Origin: Martinezella rhizogenes
GTDB taxonomy: Bacteria; Pseudomonadota; Alphaproteobacteria; Rhizobiales; Rhizobiaceae
Length of the DNA: 64,000 nucleotides
Assembly (NCBI GenBank): GCA_013322215.1
Contig: JAAMEZ010000036.1
Span: 248,001 to 312,000, forward strand
Reading direction: 5' to 3'
Shown: one piece after another, positions 25,640-32,888 of the stretch
Position numbering within the stretch: the first letter of the stretch is position 1
How the letters are laid out: each line of letters starts with the position of its first letter
Position numbers and translations under genes: made by a program
The notes under the pieces: generated by a model
What the model was told of the DNA's origin: nothing
Seen by the model: the letters and a program-made list of their open reading frames with translations, nothing else
Database searches by the model: none

Positions 25640-26704
25640 CTATCCCATTGCATGCCTGATGGTCTTCGAGAGACGCAGGAGAAACGAGGGCCGGGACGAT
25701 GCCACAAGCTTCCACGAAAGGATGGTCTTTGCCATATCCCGAGGCAGGACACCGATGGAAAGAAACCATCCGGCCAGCATCAGGCGACGCTTTCGCGACG
25801 CGTTCATCTTGAAACTGGCAACCGCGCCGGCGGCGGCAAGGGAGAGCCTGGAATCATTCGCGACAGGATGCTGGTCCCTGTCGATGCAAAGTGACGCCAG
25901 ACGCTCCTCCAGATGGACGGGATCGTGCAGGCCGGCATCATCAGGCACATCCAATCCGATCTCCGTCGCTTGATCCGACAAGGCCTCCAATCGACGGAAA
26001 TCATGCGCTATGCGCCAGCGCGCGCGCTGGCCGAGCCTTTCGGCGAAGACGGAATGATTGGCGCCATGGATACGATAGGCACCGAGGCAATCTTCGATTG
26101 ACGTCACCTCGCCATGGAGCGGTGCAACCGTGGCAAGATATCCATCGGCGCCCTGGCGAAACTCCGGCTCCGGGACCGGCATAACCTTGTCCAGCACCGA
26201 ACGCTTGAATGCCAGACCGCTGGTAACCGTCGTCTGATAGCGACCTTTCCGCAGCAATTCCGGAGTGACGTCGCCGGAATCGAAGGGTAATTCTACGGGT
26301 GGAAATACGTCCTTTACATGCATCTGTTCGTCAACGATATGCAGCCTGAATTGCACCTGGGCTGTCTTCTCTTCCCACGCTTCGACAACCTCTGATACCG
26401 CATTCGGATAGAGGTAATCATCCGCATCGAGAAACAGTACGATCTCACCGTGGCTGGATGCAAAGCCTGTGTTGAATGCGGCAGCATGCCCACCGTTCAT
26501 CTCGCGCAGACATGTCTTTATTCTAGAACCGTAGGAGGCAATGACCTCTGCTGTCGCGTCAGTCGATGCATCATCAACGACAATGACCTCAGCGTCGTCG
26601 TAATCCTGCTCCAATGCGCTGTCGATGCTGCGTCTCAGAAAATGCGCGTAGTTGTAGTTCGCAATGACGATTGAAACGGGAGTGTGGTCTTGGATGGAGT
26701 ACAT
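25640..26704 (-). CDS. Glycosyltransferase family 2
   Basis: A 354-residue inverting GT-A transferase. Seen: the N-terminal nucleotide-binding start (VSIVIANYNYAHFLRRSIDS), the VIVVDDASTD loop, and the metal-binding DADD (in LFLDADDYLYP, about residues 91-98). The remaining ~200 residues are helical and unrecognised. There are no obvious membrane helices at either end. A single gene with no polysaccharide cluster around it, convergent with the GH5 gene 51 bp away. Donor and acceptor unknown. Confidence 0.9.
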   Translation of the reverse strand: MYSIQDHTPVSIVIANYNYAHFLRRSIDSALEQDYDDAEVIVVDDASTDATAEVIASYGSRIKTCLREMNGGHAAAFNTGFASSHGEIVLFLDADDYLYPNAVSEVVEAWEEKTAQVQFRLHIVDEQMHVKDVFPPVELPFDSGDVTPELLRKGRYQTTVTSGLAFKRSVLDKVMPVPEPEFRQGADGYLATVAPLHGEVTSIEDCLGAYRIHGANHSVFAERLGQRARWRIAHDFRRLEALSDQATEIGLDVPDDAGLHDPVHLEERLASLCIDRDQHPVANDSRLSLAAAGAVASFKMNASRKRRLMLAGWFLSIGVLPRDMAKTILSWKLVASSRPSFLLRLSKTIRHAMG

Positions 26705-26947
26705 CGCATTGAACCTCGCAGATCTGCTTTGGTCGCGGCGAACCTTCTCATTCAGGTCCTGATGGATGATGTCGATGCCGGCTGGGATATATCCTGACGC
26801 ATAGGTGGTATCACCTGATATGCCATGCAGCCGATGCTTGGATCATGTCGACCCGTCTTGCCTTTCCGAACCTCACCAGTTTTATGGCTTTTGAATGACC
26901 GGCAGGCATGATGTGAATGCCGGCCACCCTGTTCATTCGACAGATTC

Positions 26948-27751
26948 TTACTTCACTTGATAACGTCGAGCTGCAGCAGACCGCGACAAGTTGGGCTTCA
27001 AGGTCTGCCGCGCATCTTCATAAGCCTTCTGCAGATCGACATCTTCGAGCGAGGGGATCGTCGCCAATTCTCCCTGATCAAAGCCAACCAGCGCGGCATC
27101 GACCATGTCTTCGGTGGACATGACGATCTCCGATGGCAGATGCTCGACGGAGATACCGGCAACTGCCCAGAACTCCGTTGCGGTCGCGCCTGGCAGAACG
27201 GCCTGTATGCGAATATTCTTGTCCGCCAGCTCATGCTTCAGGGACTGGCTGAAGGCGAGGACGAAGGCTTTCGTGCCACCATAAACGCCATTCAGCAATT
27301 CCGGTGCGATTGCAACGATCGACGCGATATTGATGATGGAGCCGCCGCCACGCTGAACCAGGCCTGGCACTGCTGCGTAAGTGAGCCGCATGAGCGCAGT
27401 GACATTCAGATCAATCATCTGCTGCATCTTGTCGACATCAGCCTCCAGCAAGGGTGCCGCCCCGCCAAAGCCGGCATTATTGATGAGAAGCGTGATCGCT
27501 TCATCCGTTTTCAACACATGCTCCACACGACGCAGCCCGCCTGCGGAGCCGAGGTCTGCGGCGATCACTTCGACTTTGCGGCCCGTCTCGGCACGAAGCC
27601 GAGATGCGATTGCCGAAAGCCGCTCTTCATTGCGTGCCACCAGAATGAGATCGAAGCCCCGATGGGCGAGCCGATGCGCGTAGACGGCGCCGATGCCCGA
27701 AGATGCGCCCGTTACCAATGCCTTGCCCGATGAATTTGTCATTGTTTCCAT
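26948..27751 (-). CDS. Short-chain dehydrogenase/reductase (SDR)
   Basis: A 267-residue classical SDR: cofactor motif TGASSGIG near residues 15-22, NNAG in LLINNAGFGG, catalytic Ser in IINIASIVA, and YxxxK as YGGTK. An Arg following the beta2 strand (LVARNEERL) favours NADP. ATG 27751 or the in-frame ATG three codons later (27742) may be the true start; AAGGA spacing favours the latter slightly. Monocistronic; the ~240-bp gap to the glycosyltransferase gene shows a weak CCGGCA/TGCCGG hairpin at 26899-26923 only. Substrate unknown. Confidence 0.9.
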   Translation of the reverse strand: METMTNSSGKALVTGASSGIGAVYAHRLAHRGFDLILVARNEERLSAIASRLRAETGRKVEVIAADLGSAGGLRRVEHVLKTDEAITLLINNAGFGGAAPLLEADVDKMQQMIDLNVTALMRLTYAAVPGLVQRGGGSIINIASIVAIAPELLNGVYGGTKAFVLAFSQSLKHELADKNIRIQAVLPGATATEFWAVAGISVEHLPSEIVMSTEDMVDAALVGFDQGELATIPSLEDVDLQKAYEDARQTLKPNLSRSAAARRYQVK

Positions 27752-27925
27752 TCCTTGTCCTGCGGTGTCGTTATCCCGCCTACAATGACAATACGCTCGA
27801 ATGCCGATGACCCAAATGTCATATTCACCACGTTTTCAGACATTCAAAATGCTGAACAATGGCCGGAACCGTAGAAAGTTGATGCCGTTTGCGACCGATA
27901 AGTGCTATAAACACCTTTTCCAGCC

Positions 27926-28876
27926 GTGAGTTTTGCCATGCATTCCATTGGATTTCTCGTATTCCCCGGCTTTCAGATCATGGGATTTACCGCGGTGACT
28001 GCCTTCGAGGTTGCAAATCTGGCGAGCGGGAGGGAGCTCTATCGTGTGACGCTGCTATCGGAGACAGGAGGGCACGTACGCTCGTCGGCAGGGTTCAGCG
28101 TCGAAACGGAGGCATTTGGCGAGACTGCATTCGATTCTCTTTTCATCGGCGCCGCGACAGAAGTTTCATCCACGTCTCCCGCGATCCTCGACTATATCCG
28201 TCGGGCTGCAAAATCCGCCCGTCGCGTCGCGGCTCCGTGCACCGGCGCCTTTGCTTTGGCTGAAGCAGGCCTGCTCGATGGCCGCCGCGCAACGACACAT
28301 TGGGTTTTCGCGCGCGAGCTGCGGGATCGTTTTCCCGCCCTCAAGGTCGATGAAGACAAGATCTTCATCATCGACGGGGCCATCTGGACATCGGCGGGCA
28401 TGACCGCCACCATCGATCTCGCCCTTGCGATGATCGAAAAGGATCATGGCGAGGAACTGGCGCGAACCGTAGCCCGAAAGCTCGTCGTCTATCATCGTCG
28501 CGCCGGCGGCCAGTCGCAATTTTCGACGCTTCTCGAGCTGGAACCGAAATCCGACCGTGTTCAACGCGCGCTCGACTTTGCCGGACGAAACCTGCGCAAG
28601 ATCGTATCGGTCGAGGAGCTGGCGGAAGCGGCAAGCCTCAGTCCGCGCCAGTTCAACCGCATCTTTCGCAGCGAAACCGGCCAGTCCCCCGCCAAGGCGA
28701 TCGAGAACATGCGGGTGGAGGCGGCACGCCTGATGATCGAAGACGGCCGCCATTCGATGGACGAAATCGCCATCGAAGTCGGCTTTGCCGATCGCGAGCG
28801 CATGCGCCGCGCTTTCCTGCGCGTGCTCGGCCAACCACCGCAGACGATCCGCCGCAATGTTCGCGCATTCGGGTAG
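27926..28876 (+). CDS. GlxA family regulator (DJ-1/PfpI domain plus AraC HTH)
   Basis: A 316-residue regulator. Residues ~6-180 form a DJ-1/PfpI-like domain with the nucleophile-elbow Cys C105 (APCTGAFALAEAG). The C-terminal ~100 residues are an AraC-type double helix-turn-helix (VEELAEAASLSPRQFNRIFR, then MDEIAIEVGFADRERMRRAF). This architecture defines the GlxA/FtrA/ArgR-Pseudomonas group of amine and amino-acid regulators. It is divergent from the SDR gene, which is a plausible target. A start four codons downstream (27938) is equally possible. Confidence 0.92.
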   Translation: MSFAMHSIGFLVFPGFQIMGFTAVTAFEVANLASGRELYRVTLLSETGGHVRSSAGFSVETEAFGETAFDSLFIGAATEVSSTSPAILDYIRRAAKSARRVAAPCTGAFALAEAGLLDGRRATTHWVFARELRDRFPALKVDEDKIFIIDGAIWTSAGMTATIDLALAMIEKDHGEELARTVARKLVVYHRRAGGQSQFSTLLELEPKSDRVQRALDFAGRNLRKIVSVEELAEAASLSPRQFNRIFRSETGQSPAKAIENMRVEAARLMIEDGRHSMDEIAIEVGFADRERMRRAFLRVLGQPPQTIRRNVRAFG

Positions 28877-28981
28877 ATGCTGAACCACGGGCACTTAGCT
28901 GTGCATTCGCTGATCTATGTCACAAGCCCGTAACAACCCCTGATTAGGGCGATAGCGTTCAACCTTAACGCGGGGGCGTAT

Positions 28982-29584
28982 ATGAAAAAGCTTATCTCCG
29001 TCATTACAATGACGATCCTGTCCAGCAGCATTGCTTCGGCAGCCGACTACGTGTCCTATATCGACTATCCTCAGCCGAAGGACGAGAGCCGGGAATTCTA
29101 CACCGCTATCGAAATTCCTGCCGGCAGCTTCACCAAATATGAAATCGATGCCAAGACCGGCCACATCGTCGTCGACCGCTTCCAGTCCATGCCGGTCGCC
29201 TACCCGGCAAACTATGGTTCCATCACCAGCTCGCTCGGCGGCGACGGCGATCCGCTCGACGCCATCGTCTATACCCGCGAACCGATCGTTCCCGGCGCCA
29301 TCGTCCGCGTACGCGCAATCGGCGTGCTGAAGATGATCGACGGTGGCGAGGTCGACAACAAGATCGTTGCCGTACCCACCACGAAGATCGATCCGACCTA
29401 TGACGGCATCAAGGAGATCTCCGATCTTCCGAAGCTGGAGCAGGACCGGCTGCAGGCATTCTTCCGTGTCTACAAACAGCTTCCGGACGCCCGAAAGATC
29501 GTCGAAGTCGGTGGCTTCGACAATGCGGAAGCGGCGAAGAACGAAGTCGCCGCTGCCATCAAGGCCTATAGCGAGAAAAAGTGA
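28982..29584 (+). CDS. ppa: Inorganic pyrophosphatase, exported form
   Basis: Family I inorganic pyrophosphatase of 200 residues, hydrolysing PPi to two phosphates. The signature D-G-D-P-L-D-A is at 88-94, and the family segments EIPAGSFTKYEID (44-56), PVAYPANYG (71-79) and KIVAVPTTKIDP follow. Unlike housekeeping PPase it has an N-terminal signal peptide (MKKLISVITM then TILSSSIASAADY, cleavage near residue 20), so it should act in the periplasm. The mature domain is full length and all metal-binding Asp appear present. Monocistronic. It is probably an additional isozyme, not the essential cytoplasmic one. Confidence 0.88.
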   Translation: MKKLISVITMTILSSSIASAADYVSYIDYPQPKDESREFYTAIEIPAGSFTKYEIDAKTGHIVVDRFQSMPVAYPANYGSITSSLGGDGDPLDAIVYTREPIVPGAIVRVRAIGVLKMIDGGEVDNKIVAVPTTKIDPTYDGIKEISDLPKLEQDRLQAFFRVYKQLPDARKIVEVGGFDNAEAAKNEVAAAIKAYSEKK

Positions 29585-29790
29585 AATCGACCGGAAGGGG
29601 CGGCGTATGCCGCTCCTTCTGCTGCATGGTACGGAATGAACCTTCTTAGAGCCGAGCGTCATTGCGCCCCCACGATCGGTCAGCTCAAAGAGAGGTTCGC
29701 TCAGCGTGTTGCCTGTCGCAGCCTAACACCGTCGCCTCGAAGCACTCGTTACAACGATATGATGCGTAGTCTGTCGGCCGTATCAATCAA

Positions 29791-29961
29791 CTATCCGCAG
29801 GTTTGATCCGATGCGGTACAGAGTTTCGGCCAATCCATCAGCATCAATAGCCGCATAGTCATCTCATTAGGCTCGTATCTCTCTTCCAGTTCGGTCCAAC
29901 TCTTGGGACCGGCAATGTCAAGGATACATCCGCCATAATGCTTGTTCGATGGCGCTGCCAT
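29791..29961 (-). CDS. Possible small hypothetical protein
   Basis: A 56-codon frame starting MAAPSNKHYGGCILDIAGPK and continuing SWTELEERYEPNEMTMRLLM, with amino-acid use that looks protein-like. It lies alone in the 443-bp gap between the pyrophosphatase and the H1-like gene. There is no clear ribosome site and no domain I recognise. The rest of the gap (29585-29790) shows nothing notable. Confidence 0.3.
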   Translation of the reverse strand: MAAPSNKHYGGCILDIAGPKSWTELEERYEPNEMTMRLLMLMDWPKLCTASDQTCG

Positions 29962-29998
29962 ACATCTTCAATGACATGAGCATGTTTCAAGCCAAGAA

Positions 29999-30021
29999 AA
30001 AGCCCGCATGAAGCGGGCTTT
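29999..30021 (-). terminator. Rho-independent-like terminator of the H1-like gene
   Basis: A stem of 9 bp, AAAGCCCGC / GCGGGCTTT, with loop ATGAA. It starts 7 bp beyond the stop of the minus-strand gene and is flanked by an A-run on the plus strand (a U-run in the transcript). Confidence 0.8.
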
Positions 30022-30027
30022 CTGATC

Positions 30028-30618
30028 TTATTCTGCTGCGCCTGCAGCCTTCGTCTTACGCGTGCGCTTCGGCTTTGCTGCCTCTGCAGCAGCCGGTGCG
30101 GGAGCAGCTACGGAAGCAGCCTTTGCCCGAGTAGCCTTCGGTGCTGCCTTGGTAGCAGCAGGCTTGACGGCGGCCGACTTTGCCGTTGCGGCGGGCTTGG
30201 TAGCCTTCGCCTTGGCCTTCGACGTCGCTGCCTTGCCTCCGGTCTTTGCCGCATTCAGAAGTGCGACGCGACGCTGGCGGTTCTGCTCGAGGGCCTGCCG
30301 GAAGCCGGCATCATGCTCTGCGTGATAGGCGAGATCATCGAGAAACTCAGCCACGTCCTTGATCGCGTCGACAACAACATAGCTCAATCCACGGCCGGCG
30401 TTGACGGAGTCACGACCGACCGTCACGCCAAAGCCACCGGGAACACGCTGAAACCAAGTGGAGCGCCACTTCTTGAAACCTGCCGCGTCTCGCTCGTACT
30501 CCTCCAGATATGCCTTCTGTTCCGCTACTCGAGCACGAAATGTATCAACAACATTGCGTGCGCCAGCCTTCGGCTTATCAGCCTTTTTTGAAGTCCATTT
30601 CTCAAGAAAGTTTGCCAT
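30028..30618 (-). CDS. Hypothetical protein with histone-H1-like Lys/Ala-rich tail
   Basis: A 196-residue protein of two parts. Residues 1-123 are a soluble, mixed-charge domain with no family I recognise (MANFLEKWTSKKADKPKAGA, then FRARVAEQKAYLEEYERDAA, then WFQRVPGGFGVTVGRDSVNA). Residues 124-196 are almost only Ala, Lys, Pro and Thr (repeats such as KAKATKP, KSAAVKPAATKAAP, KRTRKTKAAG), like the C-terminal tail of eukaryotic H1 and bacterial H1-like/AlgP proteins. Nucleic-acid binding is inferred from the tail only. Monocistronic with a strong terminator. Confidence 0.8.
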   Translation of the reverse strand: MANFLEKWTSKKADKPKAGARNVVDTFRARVAEQKAYLEEYERDAAGFKKWRSTWFQRVPGGFGVTVGRDSVNAGRGLSYVVVDAIKDVAEFLDDLAYHAEHDAGFRQALEQNRQRRVALLNAAKTGGKAATSKAKAKATKPAATAKSAAVKPAATKAAPKATRAKAASVAAPAPAAAEAAKPKRTRKTKAAGAAE

Positions 30619-31082
30619 TGATCCGATCTCTTCAGGTTAGCGTTCTTTGTCAAGCCGCCGTTGCTTAGGAAGCGATGACGAAGCTCCTCCGCATGGATGC
30701 CCGCATATATGTAAAGGATAGATGTATAATGGCAACATAATACGTCATTATTATCGATAATTGGCCTCTGCAGCCACCTCTGGAGACCAGGGGCACTCAA
30801 ATTTCACGGATTTTCCGACCCGACCAGCCATTTTCAAACATGATCTGAAACGTCGGCAAGACGTGCTGCGGCGCATACTTGCTTGAAATGCTCTATGGCG
30901 GTGCACAAACTTGCAGGTATATGGATGGGCAATCGATGCCTTCTCTGGCTCTTACCGCCATTTTGTTGTCCGGCAAACTCATATGCGTTCGCCACTACGA
31001 CACCAAGGGCGGAGATACCAATCTCCGCCCTTGGTCTGCATTCACCTCGGGATCACTCCGTGATCCTGTGCGTTCTTCTTCT
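30619..31082. other. Intergenic region with two hairpins
   Basis: About 460 bp between the H1-like gene's start and the 3' end of fdhA. The left part holds the promoter of the H1-like gene (AT-rich 30700-30760). The right part holds two perfect hairpins (31002-31035 and 31050-31066). No coding sequence I can support. Confidence 0.6.
31002..31035. terminator. 15-bp perfect hairpin downstream of fdhA
   Basis: ACCAAGGGCGGAGAT and its exact reverse complement are separated by ACCA. A second perfect 7-bp stem, GGATCAC-tcc-GTGATCC, follows at 31050-31066. Both lie within 85 bp after the fdhA stop on the minus strand. There is no U-tract, so they are transcript-end or stabilising structures by inference. 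Confidence 0.55.
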
Positions 31083-32273
31083 CTACGCTGCCTTTGTCAG
31101 CTCGCCATGCGGATCGAGCACGAACTTCGTTGCAGCACCTTGATCGAAACTCTCATATCCTTGTGCCGCATCTTCAAGTGAAATGATCTTGGCGTTGACA
31201 ATATCGGCAATCGGCAACCTGTCGTGCAGGATCGCCTGCATGAGCTGGCGATTGTACTTCAGCACCGGCGTCTGACCCGTATGGAAGGATTGCGCTTTCG
31301 CCCAGCCGAGACCAAAGCGCAGAGACAGGCTGCCTTGCTTGGCAGCACTGTCTGCGGCACCAGGATCCTCCGTCACATACAGTCCTGGAATGCCGATCGA
31401 ACCAGCGGCTCGTGTAATCTCCATCATTTGATTGAGCACGATCGCGGGCTGCTCCCCGCCCGAATGACCGCGCGCCTCGAAACCGACTGCATCGATCGCA
31501 CTATCCACTTCATTGGTGCCGACGACTTCCGCGATCATATCGCCCAGACGATCGCTCTTGGAAAGATCGATGGGCTTGAAACCGACCTTGGCTGCATGTG
31601 CAAGACGATCCTTGTTGAAGTCACCGATCATGACGACGGCGGCACCCAGGATACGAGCGGAAGCAGCAGCAGCCAGACCGACCGGCCCTGCACCTGCGAC
31701 ATAGACCGTAGAACCCACCCCGACGCCCGCACGAACGGCTCCGTGAAAGCCCGTCGGCAGAATGTCGGAAAGCATGGTCAGATCACGGATCTTCGCCATG
31801 GCCTTGTCTCGATCCGGGAACTTCAACAGATTGAAATCCGCATAAGGCACCATCACGTAGCGCGCCTGGCCGCCAATCCAGCCGCCCATGTCGACGTAGC
31901 CATAGGCGCCGCCGGCGCGCGACGGATTGACCGTCAGGCAGACGCCGGTGTCCTGCGACTTGCAGCAACGGCAACGGCCGCAGGCAACGTTGAACGGAAC
32001 CGAGACGATGTCGCCGACATCGAGCATCTCGACATCGATACCCTTTTCAATGATCTGTCCGGTGATCTCATGCCCGAGCACGAGGCCGGGCATCGCAGTC
32101 GTGCGACCACGAACCATGTGCTGATCGGAGCCGCAGATATTCGTGGAGATCACCTTCAGGATCACACCATGTTCGATGCGTCTGCCGTCCGGCGCCTCCA
32201 GCTTCGGATCGTCGATATCGCGCACTTCGACCTTGCCGGGCCGCATATAGACGACGCCTCTGTTCCCAGTCAT
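31083..32273 (-). CDS. fdhA: Glutathione-independent formaldehyde dehydrogenase
   Basis: A 396-residue zinc-dependent medium-chain dehydrogenase oxidising formaldehyde (and other small aldehydes) with NAD and no glutathione. The sequence is close to the Pseudomonas putida FdhA I know: MTGNRGVVYM start, STNICGSDQHMVRGRTTA with catalytic-zinc Cys47, LVLGHEITG with His68, structural zinc cysteines in ACGRCRCCKSQDTGVC, the long insertion GAYGYVDMGGWIGGQARYVM, and Rossmann motif GAGPVGLAAAASA. ATG 32273 has an AAGGAGGAG site and overlaps a short upstream frame by 4 bp. It lies directly downstream of a cobalamin riboswitch, an unexpected partner for this enzyme. Confidence 0.93.
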   Translation of the reverse strand: MTGNRGVVYMRPGKVEVRDIDDPKLEAPDGRRIEHGVILKVISTNICGSDQHMVRGRTTAMPGLVLGHEITGQIIEKGIDVEMLDVGDIVSVPFNVACGRCRCCKSQDTGVCLTVNPSRAGGAYGYVDMGGWIGGQARYVMVPYADFNLLKFPDRDKAMAKIRDLTMLSDILPTGFHGAVRAGVGVGSTVYVAGAGPVGLAAAASARILGAAVVMIGDFNKDRLAHAAKVGFKPIDLSKSDRLGDMIAEVVGTNEVDSAIDAVGFEARGHSGGEQPAIVLNQMMEITRAAGSIGIPGLYVTEDPGAADSAAKQGSLSLRFGLGWAKAQSFHTGQTPVLKYNRQLMQAILHDRLPIADIVNAKIISLEDAAQGYESFDQGAATKFVLDPHGELTKAA

Positions 32274-32488
32274 GCCATCTCCTCCTTGATTGAACGCTTG
32301 ATGATTGCCCGAATGTCGGACCTCTTCGGATCGGCCCGCTCCTCAACGGGCTGAACGGCAGCAAAGTCGGTCTCGGGAGCAGCAGCTTTCGCGGCATCCC
32401 GGCCGGCGCAAGCATGACTGACAGGAAGCTGCGCGAGATTGGAACGGGGTGATCCCAGGGAACCCGCATTCACCTCTCGATCGCCCAC
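32270..32488 (-). CDS. Possible short leader ORF between riboswitch and fdhA
   Basis: A 72-codon frame from GTG 32488, ending ...RSDIRAIIKRSIKEEMA, whose TGA overlaps the fdhA ATG (ATGA). It has no recognised domain and no strong ribosome site of its own; the GTG lies inside a small hairpin (32479-32495). An alternative ATG in another frame (32469, behind GAGAGG) runs into fdhA out of frame. It may be a genuine coupled leader or chance; low confidence. Confidence 0.3.
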   Translation of the reverse strand: MGDREVNAGSLGSPRSNLAQLPVSHACAGRDAAKAAAPETDFAAVQPVEERADPKRSDIRAIIKRSIKEEMA

Positions 32489-32509
32489 CGCGATCAGTCA
32501 AGCCTGCCG

Positions 32510-32681
32510 TCAAGGCTGGTTTCCGGGCTTGGACCTGTCCTTTCGGACATCTCGACACCTTCCCGGCACTTCGGCCAGTGGCATCGATCGAGATATTCGG
32601 TCCGCTACCGTTGCGGGGGCAGCACCGGCTTCTGACCGGTTTCCCAATTATCCATCGGGCGCTTCCCGATGGCACCTTGAA
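32510..32681 (-). promoter_or_regulatory. Cobalamin riboswitch
   Basis: On the minus strand, 172 nt show the full set of adenosylcobalamin riboswitch elements in order: P1 strand TTCAAGG, the AATTGGGAA segment, the CCGGT...CCGG helix, GCTGCCCCCGCAACGGTAGC (the CCCGCAAC core), GCCACTG, CGGGAAGG, and the B12-box segment AAGCCCGGAAACCAGCC closing with CCTTGA, which pairs to P1. A small hairpin, GATCGC/GCGATC (32479-32495), follows just before candidate start codons and could act in the expression platform. The next identified gene is fdhA. No cobalamin biosynthesis or uptake gene lies within the window. The ~200 bp upstream to 32888 show no gene. Confidence 0.92.
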
Positions 32682-32888
32682 CATGTCCAGAAGATCACGG
32701 GAGGAACCGTGTTGCGCATGAAAAAACGACATCATCGCTCTGCTGGGCGACATGAGGCGCTTTCATTCCATATGGCAAAATGGCAAACAGCTGCCAGCGA
32801 TCATGTCGCGGCAAGGACAGAAGCGATCACAGTCCTTCACGAACCGAGCCTGACCGACGCTATCCACATCGGTCAGGCTCAGAGATTA

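Noticed and set aside
31224..32354. 376-codon open frame antisense to fdhA
   Set aside because: fdhA is unmistakable on the minus strand; the antisense frame is His/Arg-rich noise.
32068..32469. ATG frame just after the riboswitch with a GAGAGG site
   Set aside because: It runs out of frame through the start of fdhA; its translation becomes Arg-rich and shows no domain, so it was kept only as a note.
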